A DNA stretch of 20,655 nucleotides from a virus: positions 1 to 20,655 of the IMG/VR virus record IMGVR_UViG_3300030109_005351; one strand, given 5' to 3'. Every line of letters begins with the position of its first letter. Position 1 is the first letter of the stretch. Of the stretch, positions 6,492 through 13,033 are shown piece after piece. The position numbers and the translations under genes were made by a program. The notes beneath the pieces are model-generated. The model was not told where the DNA came from. It saw nothing but the letters and a program-made list of their open reading frames with translations, and did not search any database.

Positions 6492-6718
6492 TATTTCACC
6501 CACAGATCAACAAGCTTCACAGCATCCCACATTAGCTGCGTGTAGCTTTCGTAAGCATCGTCAATCGCTGTACCATCTTCGGTATGACCTTCAGCACAGC
6601 GATCCCTAAGCTGGTACGTGCCATCATCGTTCTCACGGCAGATCGCGTATGTCGTACCTCTCACACCTGTGGCTTCGGCTACGATTTCCCAATCGTTCGG
6701 TTTCACCTGCTGTTCCAT
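6491..6718 (-). CDS. Small unknown protein, 75 residues
   Basis: Not recognised. The ATG at 6718 is chosen because TACAGGAGATACT lies directly upstream, matching the ACAGGAGA junction element used by other genes here. The same frame continues upstream to 6862, but that extension (MVNFFFTSHF...) is hydrophobic, lacks an SD and is rejected. The protein is acidic and aromatic (NDWEIVAEATG, RDRCAEGH, QLMWDAVKLVDLW) with two Cys. It overlaps the DUF2589-like gene by one base and so is probably co-translated with it. Confidence 0.65.
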   Translation of the reverse strand: MEQQVKPNDWEIVAEATGVRGTTYAICRENDDGTYQLRDRCAEGHTEDGTAIDDAYESYTQLMWDAVKLVDLWVK

Positions 6719-6854
6719 AGTATCTCCTGTAAAGTTGAGGCATCTATTCAACCACCCACATGCCTCCCTGCTGGGCCACAGGAAGCCATGACACTTCCCA
6801 TCATTATGGAATTGCGCGGCAGAGACAAAAGTAAAGTGGGAAGTGAAAAAAAAA
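6719..6854. other. Leader with 9-bp inverted repeat, no gene seen
   Basis: No convincing coding frame. CACTTCCCA at 6792-6800 pairs exactly with TGGGAAGTG at 6837-6845, leaving a 36-base loop. The nearby A9 run (6846-6854) reads as T-rich only before the stem on the - strand, so this is not a normal intrinsic terminator for the leftward operon. It may be an RNA processing or regulatory structure in the leader of the 6491-6718 gene, or a protein-binding dyad. No confident promoter was found. Confidence 0.4.
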
Positions 6855-6971
6855 TTAACCAATGTCTACGGGTTCACCTGGAGCACTACACTTGGGGCAA
6901 CTGATCTCACCAAACCAAAGGTGGCCGCACTCGATACAGCATCGACGAAATAGCTTAATTACCTTTCCCAT
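6855..6971 (-). CDS. 38-residue zinc-ribbon protein
   Basis: A very small gene. It has ATG 6971 (inside the end of the FmdB-like gene, 17-bp overlap, different frame) and TAA at 6855. The product has the pattern C-x2-C-G-H-x-W-x6-C-x2-C (CIECGHLWFG then ISCPKC; Cys12, 15, 25, 28) preceded by a basic KLFRRC segment. This is a rubredoxin-like zinc ribbon, and four well-spaced Cys with the CGH and CPKC context are unlikely by chance. A stop in the same frame lies just upstream, so this ATG is the only good start; the SD is weak (GGTTTGAAAA), as expected for coupled translation. It may bind nucleic acid or a protein partner; the function is unknown. Confidence 0.6.
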   Translation of the reverse strand: MGKVIKLFRRCCIECGHLWFGEISCPKCSAPGEPVDIG

Positions 6972-7167
6972 TTTTCAAACCGTAGTTGTCTTTTGCCCAA
7001 CCATCGCCCTTCAGGCTGAAGTTGGTCGCACAGATTGTTCGCTTCATTTCAGTGGACGTGCCACGATCTAAAGCACAAGCCCCACAATGGGGGCTTGGGT
7101 CTTTAAATGCTTGCAGGACTTCAACAGCGTTGTCGCACACCCCACAAACGAATCGATATAGCGGCAT
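6955..7167 (-). CDS. FmdB-like zinc-ribbon protein
   Basis: 70 residues starting MPLYRFVCGVCD, the typical N-terminus of FmdB/CxxC_CxxC_SSSS-type putative regulators. Four cysteines form one zinc site (C8, C11, C28, C31), and the C-terminal FSLKGDGWAKDNYG (50-63) is also characteristic of the family. Such proteins are small, common in phages and actinobacteria, and of unproven function; regulation or a folding role is usually proposed. There is no strong SD; the start lies five bases after the upstream stop, suggesting coupling. It is followed by, and overlaps, a second zinc-ribbon gene. Confidence 0.8.
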   Translation of the reverse strand: MPLYRFVCGVCDNAVEVLQAFKDPSPHCGACALDRGTSTEMKRTICATNFSLKGDGWAKDNYGLKNGKGN

Positions 7168-7172
7168 CGCTT

Positions 7173-7829
7173 TTAATCGCTAAACACTACGGGTTCAGGA
7201 CTTGGGTCATTCGAGACTACTGAATCTTGTTTGGTTGGTTTTGATTCAGTTGTTTTGTCTGAAATCGCTTCTACCAATTGCTCAATAAGGCCCGTCAGTC
7301 GAGAGTCATCGCTTGGCCTGTTGGTAAGCGCTTCAATCAATTCGGGTGGAATTGGGCTGTTTTGAACGTTTACAGTCGTACTCACAGGGGCACCATTTGA
7401 ATATTGAAGATCATCATTGTTGTCTGTGTCTACAAACTTCACCACCAAAAACAAACGCTCTACTCCAGACGAGTCGTGATCGATCTTGGTTTCGTATTGT
7501 AGAATTTTCCAATCACCGTTGGGCTGGCTGTTGTTAATGGTTTTTTCCATTCCAACAATGGTGGCGTTGATCATGTTGGCCCAGGTTGGCTCAGTGACGT
7601 TCCCTTGAAGGTTATGAAGCGGCCAAGAAGAATCACACAAACGGGTTCTGAATCCGTCACAATTTTTAGATTGGCTTTCTGCCAGTACCTGTTCTTCAAA
7701 CACTGTATTAAGAATTCTCATAAATGAAGATGTTTGATTAATCTGCGGTATTGCATCTGAATCTTTTTGATCCTTCAGCCGTTCATTAAATGGATTTTTT
7801 TGCTTCTTTGATTCTTCAAAAAGGCTCAT
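7173..7829 (-). CDS. Unknown phage protein, 218 residues
   Basis: Not recognised. The start has a good SD (AAAGGAAAAAAC before ATG). The N-terminus is charged and Lys/Gln-rich (EESKKQKNPFNERLKDQKD). The middle (about 80-140) looks folded (WANMINATIVGMEKTI, WKILQYETKIDHD, LFLVVKFVD). The C-terminal 70 residues contain a helix (PPELIEALTN, GLIEQLVEAISD) and a disordered, Ser/Pro-rich acidic tail. No membrane segment. It lies between the HNH-like gene and the zinc-ribbon pair in the leftward operon, with short gaps on both sides. Confidence 0.65.
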   Translation of the reverse strand: MSLFEESKKQKNPFNERLKDQKDSDAIPQINQTSSFMRILNTVFEEQVLAESQSKNCDGFRTRLCDSSWPLHNLQGNVTEPTWANMINATIVGMEKTINNSQPNGDWKILQYETKIDHDSSGVERLFLVVKFVDTDNNDDLQYSNGAPVSTTVNVQNSPIPPELIEALTNRPSDDSRLTGLIEQLVEAISDKTTESKPTKQDSVVSNDPSPEPVVFSD

Positions 7830-7839
7830 GTTTTTTCCT

Positions 7840-8061
7840 TTATTTTTTTGATCTATTTTTAGACTTACTTATTACTTTAAGATTTGATCTTTTGTTGTTT
7901 AATGGGTTTCCGTCTTCGTGATGAACGTCCTTGCCATCACCTTTTTTTATTTTTCCAACCATCTTCATAATACGATTTGCAGCATTGCGGCCCGCCCTTC
8001 GCTTTTTTTGCTTAGGTTTGCTGTGGTATTCCCTGTATTCGCGCTTGTAGTCACGGGCCAT
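7840..8061 (-). CDS. Small HNH-like protein
   Basis: 73 residues from ATG 8061. A GGAGG lies 12 bases upstream, spanning the end of the RecT gene; the longer frame up to 8139 lies inside that gene and is rejected. The N-terminal part is very basic (YKREYREYHSKPKQKKRRAGRN). Residues 41-64 carry an HNH-type core: GDGKDVHHEDGNPLNN then SNLKVIS (His47, His48, Asn52, Asn60). Similar short proteins are widespread in phages. The size is below that of a complete nicking endonuclease, so it may be a minimal nuclease or only a DNA-binding protein. It sits next to the recombination genes and ends 10 bases before the next start. Confidence 0.7.
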   Translation of the reverse strand: MARDYKREYREYHSKPKQKKRRAGRNAANRIMKMVGKIKKGDGKDVHHEDGNPLNNKRSNLKVISKSKNRSKK

Positions 8062-8068
8062 CTGTTGC

Positions 8069-8887
8069 TTAATCCTCCAATAACGATTCTTGTTTATCGG
8101 TTTGTTGGACCAACTCATCAAGTTGATCAGACAAAACATTCATCGTGTTCATTTCTGGAACGTCGTTCATTTCTACGACCTGAAGATCTTCGGTAGATGC
8201 ATCTTGCATACCATCATGCTCATATGCACTAGTGGTCGCATCGTCCATCGAAACGATGCCGCGAGCAAACGCATACCGAAGTCCAGTCTTCAGCGCCATT
8301 TCAATCGGCCACTGACCCCACGGAGATTGGTTCTTGTTTCGCTTGTAGGCGTCTGAGTTTGCTCGACGCTTCTCAATGTCGGCCTTGCGGATTACGACAA
8401 AGTCTTTGCTGCCATCTTTGTAGTGTGCGACCACATACACCGCTATGAGCGTATCCCATGACTGGTCAGCAGAAAGGTCAGGTACGTGCTCAAGCTTTGG
8501 CTCTGTACCTTCGATGACGTGAAACTCATCACTTTCGAATACAGCCTTTGTGCGTAGGCGCACGCCGCTTCGAGCGGCCAGCTTGGCGAACCCTCGGTGC
8601 GACACTTGCCACTGAAGACTCTTGCCTCTTGGCAGCAAATAAACATCTGGTAGCGGACCACCGGGCATTAGTCCCGTCATCGCTGAAAGTGCCACAGCTT
8701 GTGCCACTGATACTGGGTCACAGCCGTACAGTCGGTCGTTGGTTTGTGCGGCCTGTCTAAAGGCAAGCGCCACACGGCCTGCGGCCTTGGCGCCTTCTTC
8801 CGTACCTGCCATTGCTTGGAGGAAGTCCGATGCTTTAGATTCGACAACGTTTCGAAACTGGTGTGCTGGGTGAAGTGCATTGCTCAT
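8069..8887 (-). CDS. recT: RecT-family single-strand annealing protein
   Basis: 272 residues. The RecT family signature is visible: DPVSVAQAVALSAMTGLMPGG (57-77), an LPRGKSLQWQVSHRGFAKLA segment (85-104), and SPWGQWPIEMALKTGLR (188-204), the conserved M-x2-KT-x2-R helix. The C-terminal 60 residues are acidic and low-complexity, also common in the family. The protein coats single-stranded DNA and anneals it to complementary strands, acting with a 5'-3' exonuclease; the YqaJ-type gene immediately upstream is the expected partner. Its ATG overlaps the stop of that gene (ATGA), and the SD ACAGGAGAACAAAA encodes the last residues of the nuclease. Confidence 0.9.
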   Translation of the reverse strand: MSNALHPAHQFRNVVESKASDFLQAMAGTEEGAKAAGRVALAFRQAAQTNDRLYGCDPVSVAQAVALSAMTGLMPGGPLPDVYLLPRGKSLQWQVSHRGFAKLAARSGVRLRTKAVFESDEFHVIEGTEPKLEHVPDLSADQSWDTLIAVYVVAHYKDGSKDFVVIRKADIEKRRANSDAYKRNKNQSPWGQWPIEMALKTGLRYAFARGIVSMDDATTSAYEHDGMQDASTEDLQVVEMNDVPEMNTMNVLSDQLDELVQQTDKQESLLED

Positions 8888-8903
8888 TTTTGTTCTCCTG
8901 TGT
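8880..8903 (-). repeat. 24-bp junction repeat, copy A (recT start)
   Basis: These 24 bases, spanning the SD, ATG and first two codons of recT, are identical to 18806-18829. The element encodes TGEQK-stop in the upstream gene, then starts the next gene within ATGA. Confidence 0.85.
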
Positions 8904-9798
8904 ATTGAAATCTGAATGTTCGTGTTGGTTCGCCAATCTTTAAGTAATTTTTAGCGAGGTTTGGGTGATCGGCTTCAAATGATGCGCGATCGAATCTGCT
9001 CCGTGGCTTGCTCTGTGACCACGTCGCTACACCACTAATACCATACGCGGTGCCTATTTCTTCTTTTATTCTGTTTTCAAGCATCCGTTTTTTCTCGTCC
9101 AACTCTGCGCATTGTGCTCGAATCTGCCTCAATTGTTCCGCGATTTCAAGATGCGACTCTGATGGCTCAATAAATGTTTTAGACTCCTGCTCAAACATTT
9201 TTGCCAGTGATTTGGAGCATGAGGTTGAGCCGTCCACTTCTGGTGGTTTACCCTGACGTATATGTCGATCATACCAATCCCTGACATAGTCCATCATTTT
9301 CGATTCAACCGATTTGTCTCGATGTATTACAAACGAACGGTACTCATCGTTCATCGTAGCAAAAGCGGCCAAGTCGCATCGGTCATCGTTGGTAACAGCC
9401 ATTTGCCAAATGCACTGTGTAGCATAGTACGGCGGAACCCCGACTCCACCAGAAACGCCCCACCTGTGATCAAACTTTCGAGTAGATTTTATTTCAAGAA
9501 GCCAGCGTTTATCGTCTGTCGTAACGAAAAAATCAGGACGAGCGTGCATCCAAGACTCAGGACCGATGATTGGATCGGCCTCGTATTCTGGTCCTTTTTC
9601 GATTTGAACATTGTTGAGGTGTGCATAATGGGCGCCAATTGCAGGCTCCAGAATGTGACCCCTTTGCGTAGCCGCTGATGATGCGCTTTCGCTGAGTCCG
9701 TGTGCTCTTGCCCACACGTCCCAGGGGCTGCTCCAGGGCGAAAGCCCCAAAATTGCTCCAATGCTACTGCTTCCGATTGTTGGTAGATTTTCATTCAT
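8884..9798 (-). CDS. YqaJ-type viral recombinase / exonuclease
   Basis: 304 residues. The N-terminus has the YqaJ pattern SSSIGAILGLSPWSSPWDVW (10-29), then RGHILEPAIGAHYA (47-59) with Glu51, WMHARPDFFV (83-92) with Asp89, and LLEIKST (100-106) with Glu102 and Lys104. Together these form a PD-(D/E)xK-like nuclease core as in lambda exonuclease. The C-terminal third (about 205-260) is coiled-coil-like (LEIAEQLRQIRAQCAELDEKKRML). It degrades one strand from DNA ends to give the single strand bound by RecT, encoded next in the operon with a four-base overlap. It is the first gene left of the divergent promoter region at 9799-9887. The SD is TACAGGAAAGACAAACA. Confidence 0.85.
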   Translation of the reverse strand: MNENLPTIGSSSIGAILGLSPWSSPWDVWARAHGLSESASSAATQRGHILEPAIGAHYAHLNNVQIEKGPEYEADPIIGPESWMHARPDFFVTTDDKRWLLEIKSTRKFDHRWGVSGGVGVPPYYATQCIWQMAVTNDDRCDLAAFATMNDEYRSFVIHRDKSVESKMMDYVRDWYDRHIRQGKPPEVDGSTSCSKSLAKMFEQESKTFIEPSESHLEIAEQLRQIRAQCAELDEKKRMLENRIKEEIGTAYGISGVATWSQSKPRSRFDRASFEADHPNLAKNYLKIGEPTRTFRFQYTGEQK

Positions 9799-9801
9799 TG
9801 T

Positions 9802-9834
9802 TTGTCTTTCCTGTACTTTCCTTTATATTATCAT
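9802..9834. promoter_or_regulatory. Overlapping divergent promoter candidates
   Basis: Leftward: an extended -10 element TGATAATAT occupies 9833-9825 of the - strand, ahead of the YqaJ gene, without a good -35. Rightward: TTGTCT at 9802-9807 and TATATT at 9824-9829, spaced by 16 bases, precede the HTH gene. The two -10 elements use the same bases, so the promoters would exclude each other. This rests on consensus matching only. Confidence 0.4.
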
Positions 9835-9836
9835 GA

Positions 9837-9857
9837 TGTGATGGTTTTAACATCACA
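9837..9857. promoter_or_regulatory. 21-bp palindromic operator candidate
   Basis: TGTGATG (9837-9843) and CATCACA (9851-9857) are perfect 7-bp inverted repeats separated by seven bases, a spacing typical of dimeric HTH repressors. The site lies between the divergent YqaJ and HTH genes, upstream of the leftward -10 and just after the predicted rightward start. A bound dimer could affect both directions. The adjacent HTH protein is the natural candidate ligand. Confidence 0.55.
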
Positions 9858-9887
9858 GTAACCGGACATTTTTTGACTGGATATTTT

Positions 9888-10124
9888 ATGGACATTCGTT
9901 CTTTCAGAGAAAGTCAGCCTGCCTACAACAGTCGGTTTGGGTTCTGCAAGTGGATGAACGAAGCGCTCAATGTGAAAGGCTTGAGCGTTTCTGTTGCCTA
10001 CTTGCGTGACCTTGAATCGGGTAGATCAATACCCTCCTTGAGGCTTGCGATTGCGGTCGAAGACTTCACCAAAAACAAAGTCACCGTTCGCGATTGGGCT
10101 GGCCTATCAAAACGACGACCCTAA
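9888..10124 (+). CDS. Small HTH (Cro/XRE-like) regulator
   Basis: 78 residues from ATG 9888; a TTG at 9873 would add five residues. It is the only + strand gene in the replication half of the window. Residues about 17-70 look like a helix-turn-helix domain: FCKWMNEAL, then LSVSVAYLRDLESGRSIPS (the L-x-SGRS-x-PS turn is typical of XRE/Cro-like proteins), then LAIAVEDFTKNKVTVRDW. It is transcribed away from the YqaJ gene, with a palindrome between them, so it probably regulates the recombination operon and itself. Its stop codon overlaps the stop of the convergent 10121-10330 gene. The SD is weak (CTGGATATTTT). Confidence 0.65.
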   Translation: MDIRSFRESQPAYNSRFGFCKWMNEALNVKGLSVSVAYLRDLESGRSIPSLRLAIAVEDFTKNKVTVRDWAGLSKRRP

Positions 10125-10330
10125 GCCTCCGCCGCAGTAGATGACTTTAAAACGAACATCATGCTTGCATACATTTGCGCCAACTCAAACTCGTTGTCGA
10201 TGATCTCATTCAGGCGCTGTGGTGACTTCGCCTCACATACAAACTCATCGTCTTGATCGCGAATTTGATATCCATTGCTGGTTTCAATCATTGACCAACC
10301 CGTTGGTAGTTTTTTTAACACATCAATCAT
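10121..10330 (-). CDS. Small unknown protein, 69 residues
   Basis: Not recognised. The chosen ATG 10330 lies one base after the helicase stop (TAA-A-ATG). An in-frame ATG at 10402 would overlap the helicase by 71 bases and is less likely. The product has a beta-hairpin-like middle (GWSMIETSNGYQIRDQDDEFVCEA) followed by a helix (RLNEIIDNEFELAQMYASMMFVL). Small size and position suggest an accessory replication or inhibitor protein, but nothing identifies it. Its stop codon overlaps the stop of the convergent HTH gene. Confidence 0.6.
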   Translation of the reverse strand: MIDVLKKLPTGWSMIETSNGYQIRDQDDEFVCEAKSPQRLNEIIDNEFELAQMYASMMFVLKSSTAAEA

Positions 10331-10331
10331 T

Positions 10332-11702
10332 TTAGGAACATCCAAGCTTGGTATAGAGTCTGTGTCGCTTTCGAGCCAGTCCACGCATTGGTCCACTATC
10401 ATCAACGCAATCAATAACGATCGGATTCTTTTTCTGTGGGTGCGGTCGCATGACTCGACCGATTCTTTGCTGGATTCGACCCATAGCTTTCGTCGGAGTC
10501 GTGAGCACAACTGTGTCGAGTGATGGCAAATCAAGCCCTTCATCTGCGACCGTTGTGGCACAAACAACTTGAATTTCTCGATCATTCGCACGTTGTAATA
10601 CCTGTGTTCGTTGTTTCTTTGTCATTCTGCCTACCAATGGTTCAGCTACGATGCCGTGAGATTGGAGCATATCAGCCATCAGGATGCAATGGTCAACTCG
10701 GTCTGAAAGAACCAAGATCTGCCTTCCTTCCCGACATGCGTCCAGTATTCTTTTGAGAATCTTTTCATTGCGTCCATCATCGGTAGTCATTTTTGTAATC
10801 AGCTTAGACCAGTCTACACGGTTTGGTGGACCTGTATAGTCAGTGAATAGCCATTCAATTTCAGGAGCGACTACATGACCGGAGATTGTAAGCTGTTCAT
10901 TCGTGATCTCATACACGGGTGATCCGAAGTGCCACCAAAGTATGGAGGTCAATCCGTCTGGTCGCTCTGGTGTTGCTGTAAGCCCAAGCCTGTATCTGGC
11001 GGGCATACAAAACATAACTGAGCAGAAGGTGTGTGCTGGTACGTGGTGTGCCTCATCTACGATGCAGAGACCAAACTGTCGCCCGAATGTGTATCGTTCT
11101 GTGAATGACATTCGTTCGAGTGTTTGGAAGGTTGCGACAACAATGCGACCAGAGTCATCCTTCTTGCCTGCGCCGTACTGTGTAGCCTTTTCGTTTAGCA
11201 TCGATTCGATGCGGTTCATCCACTGAACAGCAAGATCGTTGGTGTGAACCAACACCAGCGCCTTTGTGTCATACTCGGTCATTGCCGCAACACCGATTGC
11301 CGTTTTACCGGCACCGCATGGTGCAATCACAACACCCTCTCCGCCATTGGACCTCCAACAGTCCAGGGCCTTGAGTTGGTATTCTCTCAGAGAAAAACCT
11401 TTCGAAAGTTTCAAGGTCTGTGCGACAGGGTCGGTTCGCACATCAACAATTTTACCAAGATCCATTTGAGCAGCAGCCTTACGTGGAACCGCAAGACCAC
11501 CGCCCCAAGGGTGATCATATGGAATACGGTGACAAGCATTGATGTGCTTGTCCGGAATCGGCACGTATCGTCCCTGCTTACGCATACCCATTGCCATTTG
11601 GTACTCAGGGTTTGCAATCTCAAATCTACTTAGAATCGCTTTTTCATTCTCATATCCAGGCGCGAGAAACACCCCGCCACCCAACGCTACTTTATTCATC
11701 AT
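10332..11702 (-). CDS. SF2 DEAH-box helicase (XPB/UvsW-like)
   Basis: 456 residues with all main SF2 motifs in order: FSLREYQLKAL (103-113), Walker A APCGAGKTAIG (127-137), motif Ia LVHTNDLAVQW (151-161), VATFQTLE (189-196), DEAH in IVDEAHHV (214-221), LTATPERPDG (241-250), motif V CATTVADEGLDLPSL (381-395), and motif VI QRIGRVMRP (412-420). The order and the ADEGLD/QRIGRVMR forms match XPB/RadD/UvsW-type helicases that remodel forks and recombination intermediates. The N-terminal 100 residues contain no known domain. It is coupled to the VirE-like gene by a four-base overlap (ATGA) and probably works with it and the primase in genome replication. Confidence 0.9.
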   Translation of the reverse strand: MMNKVALGGGVFLAPGYENEKAILSRFEIANPEYQMAMGMRKQGRYVPIPDKHINACHRIPYDHPWGGGLAVPRKAAAQMDLGKIVDVRTDPVAQTLKLSKGFSLREYQLKALDCWRSNGGEGVVIAPCGAGKTAIGVAAMTEYDTKALVLVHTNDLAVQWMNRIESMLNEKATQYGAGKKDDSGRIVVATFQTLERMSFTERYTFGRQFGLCIVDEAHHVPAHTFCSVMFCMPARYRLGLTATPERPDGLTSILWWHFGSPVYEITNEQLTISGHVVAPEIEWLFTDYTGPPNRVDWSKLITKMTTDDGRNEKILKRILDACREGRQILVLSDRVDHCILMADMLQSHGIVAEPLVGRMTKKQRTQVLQRANDREIQVVCATTVADEGLDLPSLDTVVLTTPTKAMGRIQQRIGRVMRPHPQKKNPIVIDCVDDSGPMRGLARKRHRLYTKLGCS

Positions 11703-13033
11703 GCTTCCTTACTTTGTACTTTCAGTATTTCATTTTTTGCCCAAACATACTTTCGTTTTCCTCCGAGCATCATCCGTTTCTTTTCATAATTTAACTCACG
11801 CAATATCTCTGAGATTCTCATTTCATCCCGTCGATTCATGCGACCTCTCTCAATCTTCAACCCTTCTTCCATTACCATTGTCATTGTTACATAGCCCTGC
11901 TGAACCATCAGGAAGTTGCTGATTGGGTCCATCCAGGGGTCATCTTGCCTGTAAATCTTGCTTGAATCGTGACGCTTAATGTCCATTTCTTTATCCAAAT
12001 ACCAAGTTTCGCCTGCTTTAAAAGCAACGATTGCTTCTGCCCAAAGTTGATCTCGATTCTCTTGAACCCAATGAAGGTTCACCTCGTTGACCCTAATCGG
12101 CCAATACCGACGTGATCCGGTCATGTCATTAATAAACTGTGATTCATTTGTTGTTCCAGCGAACACAACGTGACGCTTAATCGTGATTGCATGGCGCCCA
12201 TAGGCGGGGCGAAAGTTATCCTCTTGCGCGCTCAAGAATGCTTTTGTAGCGCTGTTCGCTGAACGACGAACAGAGTCCAACTCTGCAACCTCATAAATCC
12301 ACGCTCGGGCAATCTGGCTGTAGGAGTTTGCGGAGCCGATATCCAGCGGTGTGTCTGCAAAGTATTCTTCTGTAGCAAGCTTTCTGAACAAGGTGCTCTT
12401 ACCGGCGCCCTGATCTCCTGCCAGGATCAATACGCAGTCTGCCTTGCAGCCGGGTTTATATGCGCGCGCAATGGCTTGGATCAACCACTTTTCAGCCATC
12501 TTCCGGTTCAGGTCCGTGTCGTCGCAGTCTGTTGCCTCGATGACCCATGAGGCCAAGCGTGGGGTTCCATCCCAGTGAAGTGAATCCAACCACTCCAGTA
12601 GTGGGTTGCGTTTGTTTTCTTCGCCTATCAACTGAACGGTGGCACTAACGGCGGCATCAGAGTATTCCAGCCCGTATGCTCTCGACACCCAAAGGGCGAT
12701 GCGCGTGTCGTCTGTATCCCTGTAGTCGCGCTCATCTATTTGAAGTGTGTTGGTAAAGCTGTTCAACCACACCCGGCCACGCCATCTACGGTCCCTTCGC
12801 AAGATGATGTATAGGTTGTTCTTGTTTTTACGAAACCTGCCGGATGGGTCTCCATTACGATCCATGTATTGATCCAGAAGATCGGTAATGCGGGCATCGG
12901 TTTCATTTTCGGGAAGTGGAGCCTCAGTAGGTTCTTGGTTTGGCTGATTGATGCAGTTTTCATTTTCAGCAATGCTCAGTAGATCACCGAGCCTTCTTTG
13001 TCCAGCGGCGAGGACTTCATCCAAATCAGCCAT
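11699..13033 (-). CDS. VirE-family (virulence-associated E-like) ATPase
   Basis: 444 residues from ATG 13033; the adjacent ATG 13036 is an alternative, and GGAG lies upstream at good spacing. The frame is open to 13132, but that part lies inside the primase gene. The core shows DYRDTDDTRIALWVSRAYG, then NPLLEWLDSLHWDGTPRL (about 143-159), Walker A LAGDQGAGKSTL (204-215), Walker B-like WIYEVAELD (245-253), VVFAGTTNESQFI (289-301) and GSRRYWPI. This is the pattern of VirE-domain proteins, P-loop ATPases related to SF3-type replicative helicases. In phages and islands they follow a primase, as here. It probably unwinds DNA at the fork. The C-terminal region may be a winged-helix DNA-binding part (RISEILRELNYEKKRM). 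Confidence 0.85.
   Translation of the reverse strand: MADLDEVLAAGQRRLGDLLSIAENENCINQPNQEPTEAPLPENETDARITDLLDQYMDRNGDPSGRFRKNKNNLYIILRRDRRWRGRVWLNSFTNTLQIDERDYRDTDDTRIALWVSRAYGLEYSDAAVSATVQLIGEENKRNPLLEWLDSLHWDGTPRLASWVIEATDCDDTDLNRKMAEKWLIQAIARAYKPGCKADCVLILAGDQGAGKSTLFRKLATEEYFADTPLDIGSANSYSQIARAWIYEVAELDSVRRSANSATKAFLSAQEDNFRPAYGRHAITIKRHVVFAGTTNESQFINDMTGSRRYWPIRVNEVNLHWVQENRDQLWAEAIVAFKAGETWYLDKEMDIKRHDSSKIYRQDDPWMDPISNFLMVQQGYVTMTMVMEEGLKIERGRMNRRDEMRISEILRELNYEKKRMMLGGKRKYVWAKNEILKVQSKEA

Noticed and set aside
6792-6845. 9-bp inverted repeat as a terminator
   Set aside because: The loop is long and there is no U-tract on the correct side for either strand.
6719-6862. N-terminal extension (MVNFFFTSHF...) of the 6491-6718 gene
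   Set aside because: No SD at its start, while ATG 6718 has an ideal ACAGGAGA leader; the extension looks non-coding.
10331-10591. Longer version of the 10121-10330 gene
   Set aside because: It would overlap the helicase coding region by up to 260 bases; the ATG one base after the helicase stop is more economical.
11244-11922. Several + strand frames opposite the helicase and VirE-like genes
   Set aside because: No SD, no recognisable domains, and they coincide with strongly supported genes on the - strand.
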